The notes under the pieces were generated by a model. That model did no database searches. It had not been told where the DNA came from and was given only the letters and a program-made list of their open reading frames with translations. From positions 166,493 through 230,492 of the forward strand of contig JAOVVO010000047.1 in the NCBI GenBank assembly GCA_028564675.1: DNA of 64,000 bases, given 5' to 3'. This document shows, in pieces, positions 25,645 through 34,621 of this stretch; the first letter of the stretch is position 1, and the number at the start of each line of letters is the position of its first letter. The DNA comes from Onchocerca lupi (Eukaryota > Nematoda > Chromadorea > Rhabditida > Onchocercidae). A program made the position numbers and the translations under genes.

Positions 25645-26215
25645 GATGATATGACATTTACGTGATTTTGTTTCTTTAGGACCATTTACAACAATTGTAG
25701 CTTGATGTATTCTGTTACACAATTTTTATAAAATTGATGGTCTGACGTTTGCATAATTTGTTCTTTTAGGTGCCTTTTACAACAGTTTGTTAGCTTTACG
25801 TATTCCATCATAGTTTTCCTGTAACATTAATGGCCTAACGTTTATGTAACTTGTTTCTTCAAGATCTGTTTAAACAGCTGCAATTTGACATATTTCGTTA
25901 TAGTTTTCCTATAAAATTGATGGCCTGACATTCTGTCACTCGTAACAGTTTGACGTGTTCCACGGCAGAATTTATTTACGTAACTTGTTTCTTTGACCTA
26001 CAACTGGCGATTTGACGTGATTCCATTATGGGATTTCTGCAAAATTATTGTCTGACATTTATGTGATTTGTTCCCTTAGGGTCATTTACTACAATTGATG
26101 GCTTCGTTATAAGATTCCCATAAAATTAGTCTAACGTCACATAACTCCTCCCTTTGGAATCATTTGCAAAAGTCGGGGCAATTTGACATATTCCATTATC
26201 CCGTCATTTAGAAAA
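25645..26215 (+). repeat. Diverged minisatellite, ~80-100 bp unit
   Basis: Six or seven degraded copies follow one another. Each has a TGACATTTATGTAACTTG-like start, then TTTCTTTAGG, then CATTTACAACAATTG, then GCTTGACGTATTCCATTAT and a TTTTCCTATAAAATTGATGG end. Copy starts are near 25652, 25743, 25837, 25924/25975, 26052 and 26132. No unit carries a coding frame. It looks like an old tandem array that has drifted. Confidence 0.7.
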
Positions 26216-27330
26216 TCCTTCCCTATTGGCGGTACAAACGCGCATCTTTTCAAACTTCCAAAAGAGATATTTCCCGCGCATCTGTAACTTTTTGCAACAA
26301 AATTTGATGAAAGAGACGCGGGAAAATGAGCGGCGCCGTAAAAGAGGACAATTGATGCGGCAGAATCAGACTAGGGATTGTATGTCGTCTATGTGTATGT
26401 GTGTACGTGCATATTTGTATATCATTGGGAGTATGTGCGTGCACACACATATAGACATTCTCAAAATTTCCAAATGTTTTGGCGCCAATCGCTTCACCTT
26501 TGGCTAACCTGAATTGCCGTCTGTCGTTTAATTCGAATGGTCATCATTATCATCATCATCATCTGCTGTTCATCTATCACCATTTACGCCTCGCGCATTT
26601 CATTCAAACTTAGACGCCCAATCCGGCTTCGACAATGGTTGGTTGGTTGATCATACCAAGTCGGTCAGTTATAGTTGTTGAGTCATCCAATCCGTGCGAG
26701 TGGGTGATCTATGGATTGGTTGGTGGAGCGTATATTTGTTCGGTTGGGTACCAACCCTGGTTTGCAGGTAAGCTTCGCTTCCTTCTACTTCAAACTCTCG
26801 ATGATGAACAATACGGCCCTTCGTTTGCGTTTTACTGTTATTTCCTCCATCCTCTCTTTGTATCGATTTTTTTAGTACTGATTTCCGGCCTTCATTCGCG
26901 AATCTTTCTTTCAGTCGTTACATTACTGATTGATTGATTCATCTGGAATTCTTTAAATATTGGCATACTTTCAATAATCATTTCGCAATTGCAAGATAAA
27001 CAGAGATGTTAATTTGGAGAGTATAAAGTGATGAAATTTCAATTAATTTGCAAAAGAAAAAACGATACAAAAGGAACTGCAAGTCTTAGTACGGAATAGA
27101 GACTTATGAAAATAATTTAAATTTTTCAGTTTTCATTATGCTGATTTTCAGACTATATAATTTGCGCAGAATTTCCGGTAAAAAGTAGGTAGAATATCTA
27201 GAAATTTCGCAGGTGATAAAAATTATCCATATATATATATATATCCAATTTCTTTTTCTTACAGTTCGCTTGATTTATCTTATCATCATACTTTCATGGT
27301 TATAATTTGGTAATATCACTCGCTTTACAT
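26216..27330. other. GC-richer stretch with a strong donor-like site
   Basis: Between about 26220 and 26930 the sequence is clearly less AT-rich, with CpG words, GT/CA and CAT simple repeats near 26390-26450 and 26535-26570, and a perfect GGTTGG-GTA-CCAACC palindrome at about 26740. A consensus donor, CAG/GTAAGC, falls at 26768/26769. It could be the 5' non-coding exon and promoter of a transcript running right, perhaps the microRNA primary transcript. The 100-codon frame across it has no recognisable family. Confidence 0.3.
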
Positions 27331-27337
27331 TTTTTCT

Positions 27338-27660
27338 TATAGCAATATTGATTCAGCATCAATAATTCATTCATAATTTTACAATCTTGTGATCATTACA
27401 ATATGCATGTTACCGTTGAATGGAATCCTTCTTTCATCGTCCTTACGTATAGCAATATTTGTTCAATATTAATAGTCATTGGTAACTTCAGATCCTCTAG
27501 TCATTTCATGTTTTGATATTCCGGGAGGACTGGACAATATTTATTCGATGCTTATATTTAGCAATATTTGTTCAATACTAACATTTCATTAATAATTCAC
27601 GACCCTTCGACAGTTATATTTAGCAGTAATTATTCATTATCAATTCACTAGTAGCTTTCT
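27338..27660 (+). repeat. Diverged tandem repeat, about 100 bp unit
   Basis: About four copies of an AGCAATATTTGTTCAATA core followed by TAATAATTCAT-like sequence start near 27342, 27449, 27555 and 27622. The copies differ by many substitutions and indels and none is coding. Confidence 0.6.
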
Positions 27661-29760
27661 CGCGATTTCTTGGCCATTATATGTTACCCGATGGACATGA
27701 GTTTTCTTTTGTCCAATCCCTTCAATCACCATCTTTTATGTCTTATCGTTAACACATATATGTATATATGGACGGGCATCCTATTTCTTTTTTCTTCCTC
27801 CTCCTTCTTGCAGTATGCATATGTATGTAGAAGGATTGTAGGGGAAGAAAGAGGAAGGTGGAGGTCGAATGGTCTGATCTTGGTCCAAACTGAGTAGAAG
27901 AGCTATGAAAGCAGCGGTTGAGGAAAAAGAAAGAGGTGGGGGAGGGGAAGGGTTTTAAGAAATTCGGAGGGAAGAGGAAGGAATGGGAAAGCAAGAAGTA
28001 ACACCTAACCCTATCATCGTCATCTACCTCTACTTCTACCCTTATGCTTACTACTAATACTACTATTACCGTCGTCAGCAACATCAGCATCTTATCTATT
28101 GGGGCATATATCATCATCAGAATAGTATTAAGATATACATATTTGGTAGGAAGGAACATTTTCGTTCGCTTCATTGGTGATATCGATGTGATCTGCACGT
28201 ATACATCAATATAACGAACGTTTTTGCACGCTTCATTGGAAACATCACTTTTCGGTTCTTTTTAGCCTTCTCTCGATGTTATAAATGGATGATTAGAATG
28301 TTGAGATCATATTAATACCATTTTTAACGTTTTTCCGGTCTTCTAGATGGATAACAGCGAATACTGGCAGTGGGAGGAAGGAAAAGAACAAGTACCATAA
28401 AACTTCATTAGTGATGGGAAATGAGAAGGAAAATCGATGATATGCGGACAATATTCGGTGTTGTATGCTGATTAGATATTATGTAATTAGATATTCCGAT
28501 CATTTCTAGCCTTTTTGTATTAGTCTTCTAGATGATTGATATGGTGGTGGGGGACAGTATCATAAGATGTTGTTAATGATAGCGAGCTGATTACGGAGAT
28601 CAGTGATAGGGAATAATGTTGGATATTGTGTATTTATGATAGCTAACCAGATAATATGTATCAACTCTATGAATTTTTTGGTGCTATACTTGTCAATTCA
28701 ATTGGCGAAAAGAAAGTAATCAAATTAAGATACTAATCAGTTGCATAAAATTATTTATATTTGTTATTGATTAATTTAATTAGCAGAAAAAGTGGTTTTA
28801 TGAAATAATATCGTTAGTATTTTTAGCCACTAATATTAATAAGTGGAATACTAATAATATATTATAGTTTGAATTAATAAACATAGGAAAAGAATATTTT
28901 GAGATTTTTTGTTTCTTAATCTTTTTCTGGTTTATTTCAAAATTGTCGGTTTTTTCTTTTTATTCTTTTTTTCCTTGAAAGTCTTTTTTTTTTTTTATTA
29001 TTATTATTTCCTTTTAATGTTTGGCACTACGCCTCGCAGGTGTGAGTTATGTGACGAAAACATACATTTAGCGATATATTTTTATATTCCTCTTTTTTTT
29101 TTTATCTCTCTTTGTTCCTGTGGCATTTTTTAGTGGAGTTGGTATTCTTTCTTTTCCAGATTTTTTTTTTTTCTTAATGGTTTTTGTCTCCATGAAATTT
29201 TGACCTTAGAATTCAAATGATGTGTTTTCCCATCCTCATCACCTGCAAAGCTGTGACCTTTAATAGTAGAAATGAAAAGTAGTGGACACTTTCGCTGGAG
29301 ATTTAATTGATGGACTTTCTTCTCTTTTGGGCGAATAGTGGTGACCTTTAGTACAACTTGAATGATGAGATCTCTCTGTTCTCATCTGGGGTTGTGTGAT
29401 TTTATATCTTTTCTTTGAATTGCAATGGAAGACAGACTAAAGAAAAAAGAATTTGTCAAAATTTGAATTTTTTTGTTGTCATTTCTTTGTCATTCTTTTT
29501 CTCCGTTTTGCAGCGCTGCTTTATTACTTTTTAGTTGGTAATGTTAGCTTTCAATTTCATTTATTTTCAAATGGTTTGTGAGTTGTTTTTTTTTATTTTT
29601 TTTCTGCTGATTTTATCTTTCGTGTTTTGTTATCACTTATCTTTAGAATTAGGTCAAAGTTCTTGATTTTTTCGAAGAATGTTTCAAGAATACATATTAT
29701 TTACTTTTTGATCTTGGCATAATTTAGGCCTATTACCCTGAAAATATAATGATTGCTGTT
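27661..29760. other. Protein-poor interval with degenerate duplications
   Basis: No exon is supported. Purine-rich sequence (27840-27990) and trinucleotide-like runs (28015-28080) make long chance frames. Two duplications are readable: GAACATTTTCG...CGCTTCATTGG near 28155 and again near 28216, and GTGACCTTTA near 29257 and 29342. CTTCTAGATG recurs near 28340 and 28530. The interval precedes the microRNA hairpins and may be part of their primary transcript. Confidence 0.4.
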
Positions 29761-29762
29761 TG

Positions 29763-29836
29763 CTCGTAGCTGAGCATGGTTCTTAGTCATGTGATATAGA
29801 AACGGATTCATGACTAGAACCATACTCAGCTATGCG
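29763..29836 (+). ncRNA. microRNA precursor, miR-61/44/279 seed family
   Basis: A near-perfect stem-loop: 5' arm 29767-29791 pairs with 3' arm 29809-29832, leaving only an A/C mismatch, a one-base bulge and a 17-base loop, and a few more pairs extend it outward. The likely mature strand is on the 3' arm, 29811 to about 29832, starting UGACUAGAACCAUACUCAG. Its seed GACUAGA is that of nematode miR-44, miR-45, miR-61 and miR-247 and insect miR-279, all of which are also 3'-arm products. The first eleven bases match C. elegans miR-61 as I remember it, and the end resembles miR-44. The hairpin stands outside any protein gene and opens a group of four within 2.6 kb. Expression is not shown by sequence alone. 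Confidence 0.88.
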
Positions 29837-29871
29837 ATCTGGCATTCTTATCCAGTTTTTCGATTGTATCA

Positions 29872-30428
29872 TTGAAGTTTCTGGAAATTTCATCACTGTT
29901 ATCACTTTTAATCCGTTTCATTTCACAAGAAGGAGAAAGATGTGAGGTAACAAAAATTCCTGCTATTTTATTAAGAAATTTAACGGATGAAATTAGTCAT
30001 TTGGAAGTTGAATTTGCGGAAAAGGGTATAGAAAACATTTGTCGCCTTGATCTATGGAGATTCTACAGCATCTGTTTTTGAACTGCAAATTATGAAGACT
30101 TTGCAATAATTGTTTTGAATCATGAACTATGAAAGTCGTAAATAGTTAAAGATTACGATTAAGAGGATTTTGGTGTGAGGGTATCTATTGAAACCTGAAT
30201 ACCAGAGCAAAAATTGACTGTTTTAACTCTTCTCGATTTAAAAAGTTATAATAATATGGTTATTTTAGTAGAATTTCCTTTATTGCCCGCGAGAATATTC
30301 TTCCCAATTTAAGTCCCAAAGTTTTGAGATTAAAATCAAAAAAGGAGGACCATTGAATTATGCCGTAATCAGATGTTTTAACAGGAAATCGAATTAGAAT
30401 ATGAAAGTAGAATTCCTGTTGTGAGTGG

Positions 30429-30430
<2 letters not shown>
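29872..30430. other. Spacer between first microRNA and poly-T block
   Basis: No gene seen. A 69-codon frame at 29872-30081 has no family resemblance and weak codon character. Confidence 0.4.
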
Positions 30431-30464
<34 letters not shown>

Positions 30465-30507
30465 TTGGTTTTTTTTTTTTTTTTTTTTTTTTTGTTTTAG
30501 TTATTTG

Positions 30508-30540
<33 letters not shown>

Positions 30541-30612
30541 TCCATTTAATATGCAGAAGACATTTATAAGATTTTGGACCAATCGGACTGGGATAGGTTT
30601 TTTTTTTTTTCC
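30431..30612 (+). repeat. Clustered poly-T tracts
   Basis: Four T runs (about 30431-30462, 30469-30493, 30514-30538 and 30599-30610) separated by short words make a low-complexity block. Open frames here encode only Phe or Lys runs and are artefacts. Run lengths may also be unreliable in an assembly. Confidence 0.85.
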
Positions 30613-31750
30613 GATCGGTATGATTCATTCAGTTTTCTTTTTTCTCTTTTCTTCTTTGTTCGTGGAGAAAAAAGACTGAATATATTGAAGAGATATTAAG
30701 AAAACACATGTATATGTGTTGTTGACCTTCCCTTTGGTGGTGTACTCTCATTGTCAGCTGCCTAAAATTTGCCAGTTTTCGATTAAGAAATCGTTTGGTA
30801 GCGTGGATAAAGAGTAACGGGATCGGAAAAAGTGATATGTGGGATGAGAAATTAACAAAGATTTGGATTTTTAAAGTACATAAATAATGAGTTCTAAAAA
30901 GGAAGAAAAAGAGGGGGTTACGGTATTAACTGATCTCGGTTAAATAATGAAAATAAATATTACTTCGTTATATTCTCAGTAAGGGGGAAAGTGTTAAGTA
31001 AAAGGAGCGTAAAATATGCAATTGTAATCTAGGTAAAATAATTGCTTTATTTATTGGAAATTCATAGTATGGAAGAAGGTAAATAAGTTTTCCCTATGCA
31101 TACGAATTCTAGTTCGTTAATCGTGTTAGTTGTGGTCCTTTTTGTCTTTTCGGTACCAGAAATAAATTTATTTGAAGAAACTTGATTGAAAAGTTTTCAT
31201 AGCATATTCTCTCGGTAAATGTGTTTTCCAGTATAAAAAACGATTCCTCTTTTTCCTCAGACATATTCATTCTCTGGTTATAAGTCAAATTTACAAATTT
31301 CAGTTGGTAGATAGGGTTCAGGGATAATGTATGACTAAATTTGAAATGGGTATTCTGTAGGTGAAGAAGTCTTATTCTATTAATAAAATAATGCTTCGTT
31401 TTCCTCGAACATATGCATTCCCTGATTGTAAATCAAAATGATACTGGTAATCTTTCTCACGCCTACTTCCTCCGGCTAAGCTACATTAATCAACTTAAAG
31501 CCGATAGATTTACAGTAGTTTGCTCCGTTGCTTACAGCAATGAATTGGCTCGGAACCAGTGAGAAATGGATTTTAGCAAATCGTTGCTAATGATTGGATT
31601 CATAATTTTCGAGAGCTTCAGAATTGGAATCAAAAGATGATTGAATTGTTGTAGCTGTGAAATTTGTGGCATTTCAGGGAAGAAATATCTTAGATGTGAA
31701 TTCATGGATCTACAAGATTTTTAGAATTCCGGAAGCATTGATGGCTAAGC
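30613..31750. other. Spacer between microRNA hairpins
   Basis: No exon or strong long stem-loop found. A short perfect hairpin (TTAGCAA-ATCG-TTGCTAA, about 31573-31590) is too small for a microRNA precursor. Two diverged segments share TTTTCCTC(A/G)(A/G)ACATAT.CATTC...CTG near 31250 and 31400, suggesting an old duplication of about 150 bases. Confidence 0.4.
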
Positions 31751-31819
31751 TTGAACTGTCAGTGGTCTTGTGATCCGTTAAGAAATTTTGAATCGAATCA
31801 CAGCCAACTGGTGGTTCAG
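31751..31819 (+). ncRNA. microRNA precursor, miR-2/miR-250 seed family
   Basis: The 5' arm 31751-31777 pairs with the 3' arm 31794-31819 through about 25 Watson-Crick or GU pairs with small internal mismatches, leaving a 16-base loop. The probable mature strand lies on the 3' arm from 31796 and begins AAUCACAGCCAACUGGUGG. Its bases 2-8, AUCACAG, are the seed of the miR-2/miR-13/miR-43 family. The body UCACAGCCAACUGGUGG closely resembles C. elegans miR-250 (UCACAGUCAACUGUUGG, from memory), which is clustered with mir-61 in that worm. The pairing of families here therefore repeats a known nematode arrangement. Exact Dicer ends are not determinable. Confidence 0.82.
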
Positions 31820-32061
31820 CTTGCTATATTTGGCAGTGGCGTAAAATCGATTTTTTATTTGCAATAAGTCTTTCGAACCTTGCGGTAAAAAATATTTCTG
31901 ATGATTTCGAGTTTCTCAAGAATCTCATTCCATTACAGTTGTGGAAGGAAATTTCTCAGGCTTCTGTAGCTTGATTGATAATTTCCTCAAGAATCTCTTG
32001 ATCCTGGAATTTCCGCTGCAGTTGTTGAATAAAACCTTTAAACCCTTTGTAATTAGATTAA

Positions 32062-32142
32062 CAAATTTCGTGAGCCGTATCGGCTTTGTGATACATTGTA
32101 ATTTAAATATGCATCACAGCACGATTCGGCCCGCGAAATGTG
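32062..32142 (+). ncRNA. microRNA precursor, second miR-2-type seed
   Basis: A long stem: 5' arm 32062-32092 pairs with 3' arm 32113-32142 through about 24 pairs, with a two-base bulge and a few mismatches, and a terminal loop of about 20 bases. The 3' arm reads CAUCACAGCACGAUUCGGCC from 32112, giving AUCACAG at bases 2-8, the same seed as the hairpin 300 bases upstream, while the rest differs. That pattern suggests an old duplication of a miR-2-type gene with free drift outside the seed. An overlapping 100-codon frame (31941-32243) has no protein family and is better explained by chance. Confidence 0.78.
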
Positions 32143-32262
32143 ATTTTTGTTTGGTCATTCAGAAACCAATCATTCCTCACTTGCGACGCAGAATCCTATT
32201 GAAGAATTATCAATTCCTAAGAAGTGCCCAGAATACTTGGTGATAATTTTGATTTTCAAAGT

Positions 32263-32336
32263 GTGGGAGTAGTGGCCTGGATTTTGTCCAAAGCGTTAAA
32301 ATACAGCTTTGGCACCATTCAGACCACTACACCTCT
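32263..32336 (+). ncRNA. microRNA precursor, miR-96/263-like 3' seed
   Basis: GTAGTGGCCTGG... at 32269-32294 pairs with GCTTTGGCACC...CCACTAC at 32306-32330 around an 11-base loop, with few mismatches. The flanks (AAAGTG before, CACTTT after) can pair further. If the mature strand starts at 32308 it reads UUUGGCACCAUUCAGACCAC, and bases 2-8 (UUGGCAC) equal the seed of insect miR-263b and vertebrate miR-96. A start one base away would lose that match. The hairpin is as regular as the other three and only 120 bases from the third, so a genuine cluster member is likely; the family call is weaker. Confidence 0.68.
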
Positions 32337-32339
32337 TTC

Positions 32340-33770
32340 ACTTTTCGTATCCATAATAATCTGTTACCTTTATTTTGGAAATCGCTAAAATTTCATAAGC
32401 ATAGGAAACAAAGAGTCATGATTTTCCCGTGGTTTTCTTCTCGAAATGAATTTGTTTCAATCATTTGTATAGGCATATACTCGAATGAAATCACTTTTTT
32501 TTTTTTTTACTTTTCAGGAATCCCGAAAATATATTCATTCGGAACATATCTTATTTCACTGTAAATTGGACCATTTCATACCCAGTATTGAGGATATTCG
32601 ATACCTTTGGTCCAGTAATGGAGTTTGCAAATCTGCATCCTTACCAGTTGTATCCTTAAATTACCGAATCATATTTCTCGGGATAAGTTTTTTTATATTT
32701 CTGTAATTGTAAATTTATATCTTAAGCGGATGGTGATGTGGTTTGGTCCTTAAATGTTGAATTTTTTTCAAGAAAATGGAAAATTTATTCATTGAAAATA
32801 TGCAATCAATTCGATCCCTTCTGTAAGTTCTTCTGTTTCCTCAGTCATTTGTGAAGTATTTTTGCTTGTTGGTTACTGCAGTCTTTGTTTCTTCTTGTGA
32901 AGATTTCCGACGAAATCATCGCGGAATTTTCTTCAAACTTCATCTTTCATCTTTTCATTGTTAATTTTTGACTGTTGAAAAATTCAAGTGGGCTAAATTG
33001 TGCTGATTGAATGGAAGAAGGTATCGTAAAATTGGTTCGTTTTTGATAGAAAATTTTGCATTTGATTAATGCTTACCTTGGGCATATATAATATATATAT
33101 AATTAAAGCAGGTACCTATCTCCGATTGGTATCGAGAGATATATCTATTGATGGTTGATGGTTTTGTTTAAGAATGCTATCACTATTTCCCATGTTATCT
33201 ATTGCTTCCCATAGTTTGCATGCATAATATAAATATAATGTTAGTCTTGTATAATCGGTGTTGTATTGGAAATTTTTGATTGATAAGGCATTACATTAAA
33301 TGTTTTACGAACTTCTATTACAGCGATAACAATTAGTGCGACTGGAAAATGGGTGCCAACTATTAATGATTAAACCTGGACAAATGTGAGGAACCTGAAA
33401 TACCTGGGTTTTTTATAAATAAACAATTTGTCGGAAATTATAAAATATTGTTGTAAAGAAAGTGTAAATTATTAAGTGTTTTATGCAACATATGATAAAT
33501 TAAAGTGAACTGGACGAACAGGAATACGGGAAACTCCATTTCCAATTTATATTTTGCATTATTTCGATTTCGATCTATTAGTATCAATTCGAGGTGTCCA
33601 TTGTCAAATTCGGCGAAATTGTTTTCTCGTATATTATATAAATCATATATATAAGGAATGGAAATAAATATTAGGGTGACAGGTAATTGATACACCTGAT
33701 TTTTGCCGAATTGTAAATTCATGCCTTAATAACTAAGTGAAACATTTTTATAAATAAGGAGCATATGTTA
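32340..33770. other. Downstream part of the microRNA interval
   Basis: No protein gene supported. The open frames at 32485-32706 (+) and 33438-33722 (-) lack family features. A (TA)n stretch lies near 33084-33102. A nine-pair inverted repeat with an uneven interior (ATTGGACCA near 32564, TGGTCCAGT near 32608) is too irregular for a microRNA. Confidence 0.4.
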
Positions 33771-33774
33771 TTGC

Positions 33775-34050
33775 TATTATTATTATTATTAACTATTATT
33801 ATTACTATCAACCTTGAAAATATGGCTTGGCTAGCCAAAATATGTAATAAATAAGCCAATAAATGTGAGAAATGCAATTAGACGACGGATAATTGATGCT
33901 TCCAACTTTTTTTTTTGTCGGACTTGCAGAATAACTACTGTTATTATTACGTTATTATCATCAACCTTGAAAATATAACTTGGCTAACCAAAATATATGG
34001 TAAATCAGCCAGTAAATTTAAAAAGTGTAATTATTTGCGAAGCGAACATT
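33775..34050 (+). repeat. Two-copy direct repeat with TTA microsatellite
   Basis: TTATTATTACTATCAACCTTGAAAATAT at about 33795 and its partner near 33950 each continue with CTTGGCTA(G/A)CCAAAATAT, then (T)AA(A)T.AGCCA.TAAAT and a GAAATGCAATTA or AAGTGTAATTA end. The two copies are about 150 bases apart and share a (TTA)n left edge. Confidence 0.65.
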
Positions 34051-34621
34051 TTCTCGATGAAGTGAGTTTTTCGATCATTTGCAAAATTTATCAAAAGTTA
34101 GAGAAAGAAAGGATGGAATGAGCTTTTTGCATAGAAATATCCAATATTTAGCATGTTATAGAAGAAAATACATGGAACTATCATATTAATTTATTCATGC
34201 AGGAAATATTAAGTTGTGTTCAATTTCCTTTTAATTCCAGTAATTGTTATTACTTGTGCAGAAAATATTGATTTCTTCAATCTAATTAATCTTATTTCAT
34301 ATTTAATTACTTAGCATAGGGAAGAAATTATGTGAAGTAAGTGAAATTCCCAACCATCGTATAATTTGCTCGCGCGGGAAGTATGGAATTGTTATACTTC
34401 ATTTTCTCTAAATTTGATCAATCATTGTTATTTGTACGAAGAATATAAATTCTTTCAGCCAAATTAGCTTAATTTGCAAAAAAAAAAAATTTTAATTATT
34501 CCTCACAGAATTAAGTTTTATAATATTTGAAGTGTCAGAAAAAAGAAAGATGGGGAATAATAGGAAGACATATTTTGATATTAGAAGAAAATGTATATAT
34601 TATATTTACACTATCATTAAA
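34051..34621. other. Diverged repeat spacer before the secreted-protein gene
   Basis: Sequence motifs TTATTACTTGTGCAGAAAATATTGATTTCTTC (near 34250) and TTATTTGTACGAAGAATATAAATTCTTTC (near 34430) look like copies of one unit of about 90 bases, itself poorly preserved. No coding is seen. Confidence 0.35.

Noticed and set aside
26635..26937. 100-codon frame in the GC-richer stretch
   Set aside because: Contains Gly/Tyr-rich chance sequence without a domain; crosses a consensus donor at 26769.
27749..28198. 149-codon minus-strand open frame
   Set aside because: Length comes from purine-rich and trinucleotide-like plus-strand sequence; the reading is Phe/Ser/Leu runs with no domain, splice partner or family.
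30394..30679. Overlapping frames coding poly-Phe or poly-Lys
   Set aside because: They only translate the poly-T block.
30755..30815. Stem-loop around CGATTAAGAAATCG
   Set aside because: Three-base loop, three consecutive T-T mismatches and few outer pairs; not precursor-like.
31941..32243. 100-codon plus frame across the third hairpin
   Set aside because: No family, no splice context, and the underlying bases form a strong stem that better explains conservation.
32556..32625. Inverted repeat ATTGGACCA...TGGTCCAGT as a fifth microRNA
   Set aside because: Only nine outer pairs; the interior arms are unequal by about ten bases and do not form a regular stem.
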